A program made the translations under genes and the position numbers. Positions 60,009 to 64,000 of a stretch of 64,000 nucleotides of DNA are shown here, in pieces (position 1 is the first letter of the stretch; the number at the start of each line of letters is the position of its first letter). Where the stretch lies: assembly GCF_031987975.1 (NCBI RefSeq), contig NZ_DALZYX010000008.1:236920-300919 (forward strand). The letters run 5' to 3'. Origin of the DNA: Pseudescherichia sp031987975 (GTDB lineage: Bacteria; Pseudomonadota; Gammaproteobacteria; Enterobacterales; Enterobacteriaceae). The notes beneath the pieces were generated by a model that worked only from the letters and a program-made list of their open reading frames with translations, searched no databases and was not told the DNA's origin.

Positions 60009-61226
60009 TTATTTGTTCAGCTTGCGCATCACCAGCGTGGCGTTAGTGCCGCCAAAGCCGAAGCTGTTGGACATCACGGTATTCAGCTGGCGCTCGGTCG
60101 TCTCGGTGACGATGTTCAGGCCTTCAGCTTTCTCGTCCATCTCTTCGATGTTGATGCTCGGGGCGATAAAGCCGTGCTCCAGCATCAGCAGGGAGTAAAT
60201 TGCTTCCTGCACGCCCGCCGCGCCCAGCGAGTGGCCGGTCATTGCTTTGGTGGCAGAGATAGCCGGGCTGTTGTCGCCGAAGACTTCACGGATCGCACCC
60301 AGCTCTTTCACGTCGCCTACCGGAGTAGAGGTGCCGTGGGAGTTCAGGTAGTCGATCGGGGTGTCAAGGCCGTGCATCGCCATCTGCATGCAGCGCACCG
60401 CGCCTTCACCAGACGGAGCAACCATGTCAGCACCGTCAGAGGTGGCGCCGTAGCCCACGATCTCCGCATAGATATGCGCGCCGCGTGCCAGAGCGTGTTC
60501 CAGCTCTTCAACCACGACCATACCGCCGCCGCCTGCGATAACGAAACCGTCACGGCTTGCATCGTAGGTACGGGAGGCTTTCGCCGGATCGTCGTTGTAT
60601 TTGGTAGAGAGCGCGCCCATAGCGTCGAACTCGCAGGCCATTTCCCAGCCCAGCTCTTCGCCGCCGCCGGCAAAGACGATGTCCTGTTTGCCCAGCTGGA
60701 TCTGCTCAACCGCGTTACCGATACAGTGCGCAGAGGTCGCACAGGCGGAGCTGATGGAGTAGTTTACGCCGTGGATTTTGAACGGCGTTGCGAGGCAGGC
60801 GGAGACCGCCGAGCCCATCGCTTTGGTGACCACATACGGGCCAACCGCTTTCAGACCGCGCGGGCTACGCATTGCGTCTGCACCAAAGACCTGCGCTCTG
60901 GAGGAGCCGCCGGAGCCGGCAATCAGGCCCACGCGTGGGTTATTCTGGTAAACCTCTTCGCTGAGACCAGCATCCGCGATGGCCTCCTGCATGGAGAGGA
61001 AGGCGTAGATGGCGGCATCGTTCATGAAACGGACCACTTTGCGGTCAATCATGCCCGTGGTGTCCAGTTTTACATTACCCCATACGTGGCTGCGCATACC
61101 GGAATCGTGAAATTCCTGAGAGAAAGTGATCCCTGAGCGCCCTTCACGCAGAGATGCGAGGACTTCCTGCTGGTTATTACCGATGCTGGAAACGATGCCC
61201 AGGCCAGTAATCACTGCACGTTTCAT
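60009..61226 (-). CDS. fabB: 3-oxoacyl-[ACP] synthase I FabB
   Basis: Condensing enzyme needed for unsaturated fatty acid elongation. 405 residues (E. coli 406; the loop GSGGSSRAQVF is one residue shorter). Catalytic Cys162 is in SSACATSAHCIG; His in NSHGTSTPVGD and TGHSLGAAG complete the Cys-His-His set. Own promoter with FabR and FadR operators upstream; terminator downstream. Confidence 0.97.
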   Translation of the reverse strand: MKRAVITGLGIVSSIGNNQQEVLASLREGRSGITFSQEFHDSGMRSHVWGNVKLDTTGMIDRKVVRFMNDAAIYAFLSMQEAIADAGLSEEVYQNNPRVGLIAGSGGSSRAQVFGADAMRSPRGLKAVGPYVVTKAMGSAVSACLATPFKIHGVNYSISSACATSAHCIGNAVEQIQLGKQDIVFAGGGEELGWEMACEFDAMGALSTKYNDDPAKASRTYDASRDGFVIAGGGGMVVVEELEHALARGAHIYAEIVGYGATSDGADMVAPSGEGAVRCMQMAMHGLDTPIDYLNSHGTSTPVGDVKELGAIREVFGDNSPAISATKAMTGHSLGAAGVQEAIYSLLMLEHGFIAPSINIEEMDEKAEGLNIVTETTERQLNTVMSNSFGFGGTNATLVMRKLNK

Positions 61227-61274
61227 TCAATACCTCTGTCATTCGCACTATTTTAAGATTCGATTCGCAAGATA

Positions 61275-61290
61275 GCGTACAGTTGTACGC
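61275..61290. promoter_or_regulatory. FabR operator upstream of fabB
   Basis: Palindrome GCGTACAGTTGTACGC (7-base arms, 2-base centre) 49 bases before the fabB start, matching the FabR consensus (AGCGTACA..TGTACGC) known at E. coli fabB and fabA, where FabR represses in response to acyl-CoA/ACP composition. Confidence 0.85.
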
Positions 61291-61292
61291 CG

Positions 61293-61309
61293 AACAAGTC
61301 CGATCAGCC
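61293..61309. promoter_or_regulatory. FadR operator upstream of fabB
   Basis: On the minus strand reads GGCTGATCGGACTTGTT, matching the FadR consensus (roughly GGTCNGACC core). FadR activates fabB in E. coli; the site lies next to the FabR palindrome and upstream of it with respect to fabB, as expected for an activator. Confidence 0.8.
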
Positions 61310-61384
61310 AATTTCTGGAGAAATTTGCGCCAGCGGTCCGACATCGTTAAGATCGTGCCACTGCCTGCCACGCGAGTAACTTAC

Positions 61385-63397
61385 GTGAAACAAACCGCTA
61401 TACAATCTGCCAACCTCGAATTTAACGCTGAGGGTACACCTGTTTCCCGAGATTTCGACGACGTCTACTTCTCTAATGATAATGGACTGGAGGAAACGCG
61501 CTACGTTTTCCTCGGTGGCAACCACCTGAGCACGCGTTTTCCGCTGCATTCGCGCCCGCTGTTTATCGTCGCCGAGAGCGGTTTCGGTACCGGGCTGAAC
61601 TTCCTCACGCTGTGGCAGGCGTTTGATGCTTATTTGCTCGCACACCCGCAGGCTACGCTGCAAAGATTACACTTCATCAGTTTCGAAAAATTTCCGCTGA
61701 GAGCGGCGGATCTCGCTCAGGCGCACCGGCACTGGCCCGAGCTGGCTCCGTGGGCTGAACAGCTTCAGGCGCAGTGGCCTCACGCTATACCGGGCTGTCA
61801 CCGTCTGCTGCTGGCAGGCGGGCGCGTCACGCTCGATCTCTGGTTTGGCGATATCAATACTTTAACCGAAGCGCTGGATGATTCCCTCAACCAGAAGGTT
61901 GATGCCTGGTTTCTCGACGGCTTCGCGCCGGCAAAAAATCCGGATATGTGGACGCCATCGCTGTTCAACGCCATGGCCCGTCTGGCACGCCCCGGCGGCA
62001 CTCTTGCGACCTTTACCTCTGCGGGTTTTGTCCGCAGGGGATTGCAGGAGGCGGGCTTCACCATGCAAAAAAGAAAAGGTTTTGGCCGCAAGCGTGAGAT
62101 GCTGACTGGCGAAATGCAGCAGACGCTCAGCGTCCCGCCGCGCACGCCGTGGTTTGCCCGCACCCCGGCGGCGTTTGAGGAGGCAGCGATTGTCGGCGGC
62201 GGTATCGCCAGCGCCCTGCTCTCTCTGGCCCTGCTGCGCCGGGGCTGGCAGGTGACGCTCTACTGTGCCGACGACGCACCGGCAGAGGGTGCCTCCGGCA
62301 ATCGCCAGGGCGCGCTCTACCCGCTGCTGAGCGCCCACGATCCGGCTCTGGCTCACTTCTTCCCCGCCGCCTTTACCTTCGCCCGCAGGCTTTACGACGC
62401 CCTGCCCGTTGAGTTCAGCCATGAATGGTGCGGCGTCACTCAGCTTGGCTGGGACGAGAAGAGCCAGCAGAAGATTGCCCAGATGCTTAGTCTGGCGCTC
62501 CCCTCTGAGGTTGCCGTCGCGGTGGATGCCGAGGCGGTGAAGGCCACAACCGGAGTGGATACCGGCTGCGGCGGCATTCAGTACCCGGCTGGCGGCTGGC
62601 TCTGTCCGGCCCAGCTTACCGCCGCCGCGCTTGAGCTGGCGGTTACTCAGGGTCTGCGGGTGCATTATCAATCCGAAGTTAGCGCCCTCTCCTCCACCGA
62701 CGCGGGCTGGCAGCTGGCGTTTACCCATGGCGGTAGCGCCTGCCATCAGACGGTAGTGCTGGCGAACGGCCATCGGGTTAATCAGTTTGACCAGACCGAG
62801 AACCTGCCGGTCTACGCCGTCGGCGGCCAGGTGAGCCATATCCCTGCCCGTCCCGGACTGTCGGCGCTGCGCCAGGTGCTGTGCTACGACGGCTACCTGA
62901 CGCCGCAGGATCCCTCTAACGGTGAACATTGCATTGGCGCGAGCTACCATCGCGGCCAGCAGGAGACGAGCTACAGCGAAGACGATCAGCAGCACAACCG
63001 CCAGCGGCTAATCGACTGCTTCCCGGAAGCCGAGTGGGCCAAAGCGGTGGACGTTAGCGGTAAATCAGCGCGCTGCGGCGTGCGCTGTGCAACACGGGAT
63101 CATCTACCTATGGTCGGCAACGTCGCCGATTACGACGCTACGCTGGAGCACTATGCAGACCTGGCCGATCATCAGGAGCGCGCGCGCTCTGCTCCGATAC
63201 ATGTAGGGCTGTACATGCTCGGCGCACTGGGTTCACGCGGGCTGTGCAGCGCCCCGCTGGCAGCGGAGATCCTGGCGGCGCAAATGAGCGATGAGCCGAT
63301 ACCGCTGGAAGGAGAAACCCTGGCGGCACTGAATCCTAATCGTCTGTGGGTGAGAAAACTGCTGAAGGGTAAGGCGGTGAAGCGTGCTCAAGTGTAA
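61385..63397 (+). CDS. mnmC: Bifunctional tRNA (mnm5s2U34)-methyltransferase/FAD oxidoreductase MnmC
   Basis: Final two steps of mnm5s2U34 modification. 670 residues with a GTG start (VKQTAIQSANLEFNAEG), aligned to E. coli MKHYSIQPANLEFNAEG; longer in-frame starts enter the fabB regulatory region and are not conserved. N-terminal SAM methyltransferase domain (MnmC2; AESGFGTGLNFLTLW, about 1-245) and C-terminal FAD-dependent oxidoreductase (MnmC1; AIVGGGIASALLSLALL). Divergent from fabB with about 160 bases of gap. Confidence 0.96.
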   Translation: MKQTAIQSANLEFNAEGTPVSRDFDDVYFSNDNGLEETRYVFLGGNHLSTRFPLHSRPLFIVAESGFGTGLNFLTLWQAFDAYLLAHPQATLQRLHFISFEKFPLRAADLAQAHRHWPELAPWAEQLQAQWPHAIPGCHRLLLAGGRVTLDLWFGDINTLTEALDDSLNQKVDAWFLDGFAPAKNPDMWTPSLFNAMARLARPGGTLATFTSAGFVRRGLQEAGFTMQKRKGFGRKREMLTGEMQQTLSVPPRTPWFARTPAAFEEAAIVGGGIASALLSLALLRRGWQVTLYCADDAPAEGASGNRQGALYPLLSAHDPALAHFFPAAFTFARRLYDALPVEFSHEWCGVTQLGWDEKSQQKIAQMLSLALPSEVAVAVDAEAVKATTGVDTGCGGIQYPAGGWLCPAQLTAAALELAVTQGLRVHYQSEVSALSSTDAGWQLAFTHGGSACHQTVVLANGHRVNQFDQTENLPVYAVGGQVSHIPARPGLSALRQVLCYDGYLTPQDPSNGEHCIGASYHRGQQETSYSEDDQQHNRQRLIDCFPEAEWAKAVDVSGKSARCGVRCATRDHLPMVGNVADYDATLEHYADLADHQERARSAPIHVGLYMLGALGSRGLCSAPLAAEILAAQMSDEPIPLEGETLAALNPNRLWVRKLLKGKAVKRAQV

Positions 63398-63635
63398 CGA
63401 TAGTTCGCCGGGCGAGCCTGCCCGGAGTTATTGCATGATTAAACATATCATTCACGGAGTGAATGATAACAACACAAACATAATTAACTGTAATTTAAGT
63501 AATTTTTCATTACATAATTGCCGTTGTGTGTTCCTTCAGCAGGGTTAAAGTGATGCCTTTATAACCACCTCGTGAGTAAGGGTTTATGATGTCACCCGAC
63601 ACTGACGGGACAGTCTCACGCTAAGGAGAGGCATC
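63398..63635. other. Intergenic region after mnmC with a palindrome
   Basis: AT-rich stretch (about 63426-63560) that departs from the surrounding GC-rich genes. It begins with a short CCGGGC...GCCCGG hairpin (63408-63425) and holds a perfect 10-base inverted repeat with a 3-base centre (arms 63446-63455 and 63459-63468). In E. coli yfcL follows mnmC directly, so the backbone is interrupted here. Confidence 0.5.
63446..63468. promoter_or_regulatory. Perfect 10-base palindrome in the mnmC 3' region
   Basis: TATCATTCAC-GGA-GTGAATGATA. Candidate operator for the downstream accessory gene or a weak hairpin after mnmC. It is AT-rich without a U tract, so operator is preferred. Confidence 0.4.
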
Positions 63636-64000
63636 ATGAACACCTGTTACCCGGCCCGTAAGCAGAACGGGGACAACTACGCCACGCTGGACGAAATGAT
63701 GCGGCTTATCGGCCGGGAGCCGCACGGCTCGTGGCTGGCGGGCACCAACAAGATGTGGCACGGCGGTATCCATGTGTCGGAGGTGTCTGCTCCGGGTTCA
63801 TTGCTGACTCCGGAAACAATCGCGACGGCGGTGCCGCTGCCGTGTATGGCAGACGGTGAGGTGGTGGCCTGGCGTCTGGGGAGGGATTACCAGAAAGCCC
63901 GCTATCTCAGCCATGCCGTGCAGTATTCGACGACCTTTGTGCTGGTGAAGTCCGTGTGCAAACCGGACCCGGACAATGCACAGACCTGGCTTGAGTTTTA
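63636..64000 (+). CDS. Unidentified GC-rich gene start, possible LytM/M23-like domain (partial, runs off the right edge)
   Basis: 121 codons visible from the ATG at 63636, preceded by a strong Shine-Dalgarno AAGGAGAGG. The reading begins MNTCYPARKQNGDNYATLDEMM and contains NKMWHGGIHVSE, then MADGEVVAWRLGRDYQ; this order (an H-G-I-H/D segment, then GEVVA) weakly resembles a degenerate LytM/M23 peptidase core, with V.A..dGxVV spacing. No signal peptide in the visible part. The family is not named with confidence. It replaces the yfcL position of the backbone and may open an accessory island, for example a secretion-system effector; that is inference. Confidence 0.6.
   Translation, partial: MNTCYPARKQNGDNYATLDEMMRLIGREPHGSWLAGTNKMWHGGIHVSEVSAPGSLLTPETIATAVPLPCMADGEVVAWRLGRDYQKARYLSHAVQYSTTFVLVKSVCKPDPDNAQTWLEF

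Noticed and set aside
59817..61136. 439-codon plus-strand frame opposite fabB and the GH1 gene
   Set aside because: Spans two unrelated genes and a terminator, and shows no domain.
1..64000. CRISPR array, tRNA/rRNA, insertion sequence or prophage
   Set aside because: No regularly spaced repeats, no tRNA-like cloverleaf noticed in the gaps, and no transposase or integrase open frame was found by inspection; small structured RNAs could still have been missed.

Overview
The window is a stretch of enterobacterial chromosome with high coding density and moderately high GC. It reads almost gene for gene like the Escherichia coli/Salmonella segment from menE to mnmC. Protein sequences are close to the E. 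coli products throughout. A cheV gene beside nuoN is a Salmonella-type trait, and several accessory genes differ from K-12. This points to the family Enterobacteriaceae, probably an Enterobacter/Lelliottia/Leclercia-like organism, but the genus cannot be fixed by reading alone.

Layout. (1) 1-5.1 kb: menaquinone operon menD-menH-menB-menC-menE on the minus strand; menE is cut by the left edge and menF is missing from its usual place. (2) 5.2-8.2 kb: elaB, elaA, then rbn and cheV on the plus strand; cheV has a good flagellar sigma-28 promoter. (3) 8.2-23.2 kb: the complete 13-gene nuo operon (respiratory complex I, fused nuoCD) on the minus strand, with a REP element between nuoL and nuoM, followed by its likely regulator lrhA. 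(4) 25.6-31.1 kb: alaA, yfbR, yfbS, hxpA, yfbU, yfbV. (5) 31.5-37.4 kb: ackA-pta followed by a phosphoketolase gene where E. coli has yfcC, giving a compact acetyl-phosphate locus. (6) 37.5-42.1 kb: yfcD, yfcE, yfcF, yfcG, folX, yfcH and an accessory GNAT acetyltransferase. (7) 42.1-46.2 kb: histidine/lysine-arginine-ornithine ABC transport genes hisP, hisM, hisQ, hisJ and argT, with a sigma-54 promoter upstream of argT. (8) 46.4-56.1 kb: ubiX-purF-cvpA (PurR box), dedD-folC, accD, dedA, truA, usg, pdxB. (9) 56.2-61.2 kb: flk, a PRISE-type short-chain reductase and a GH1 phospho-beta-glucosidase in place of E. coli yfcJ, then fabB with FabR and FadR operators. (10) 61.4 kb to the end: mnmC, then the start of an unrelated GC-rich accessory gene that runs off the right edge.

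How it fits together. Menaquinone synthesis and complex I supply the respiratory chain; AckA, Pta and phosphoketolase meet at acetyl phosphate; accD, fabB and usg/pdxB/truA form the familiar biosynthetic block. CheV and Flk are the two motility-related genes. All genes other than the two edge fragments are intact. I saw no tRNA, rRNA, CRISPR array, insertion sequence or prophage. The most open-ended region is the right edge, where the conserved backbone stops after mnmC.
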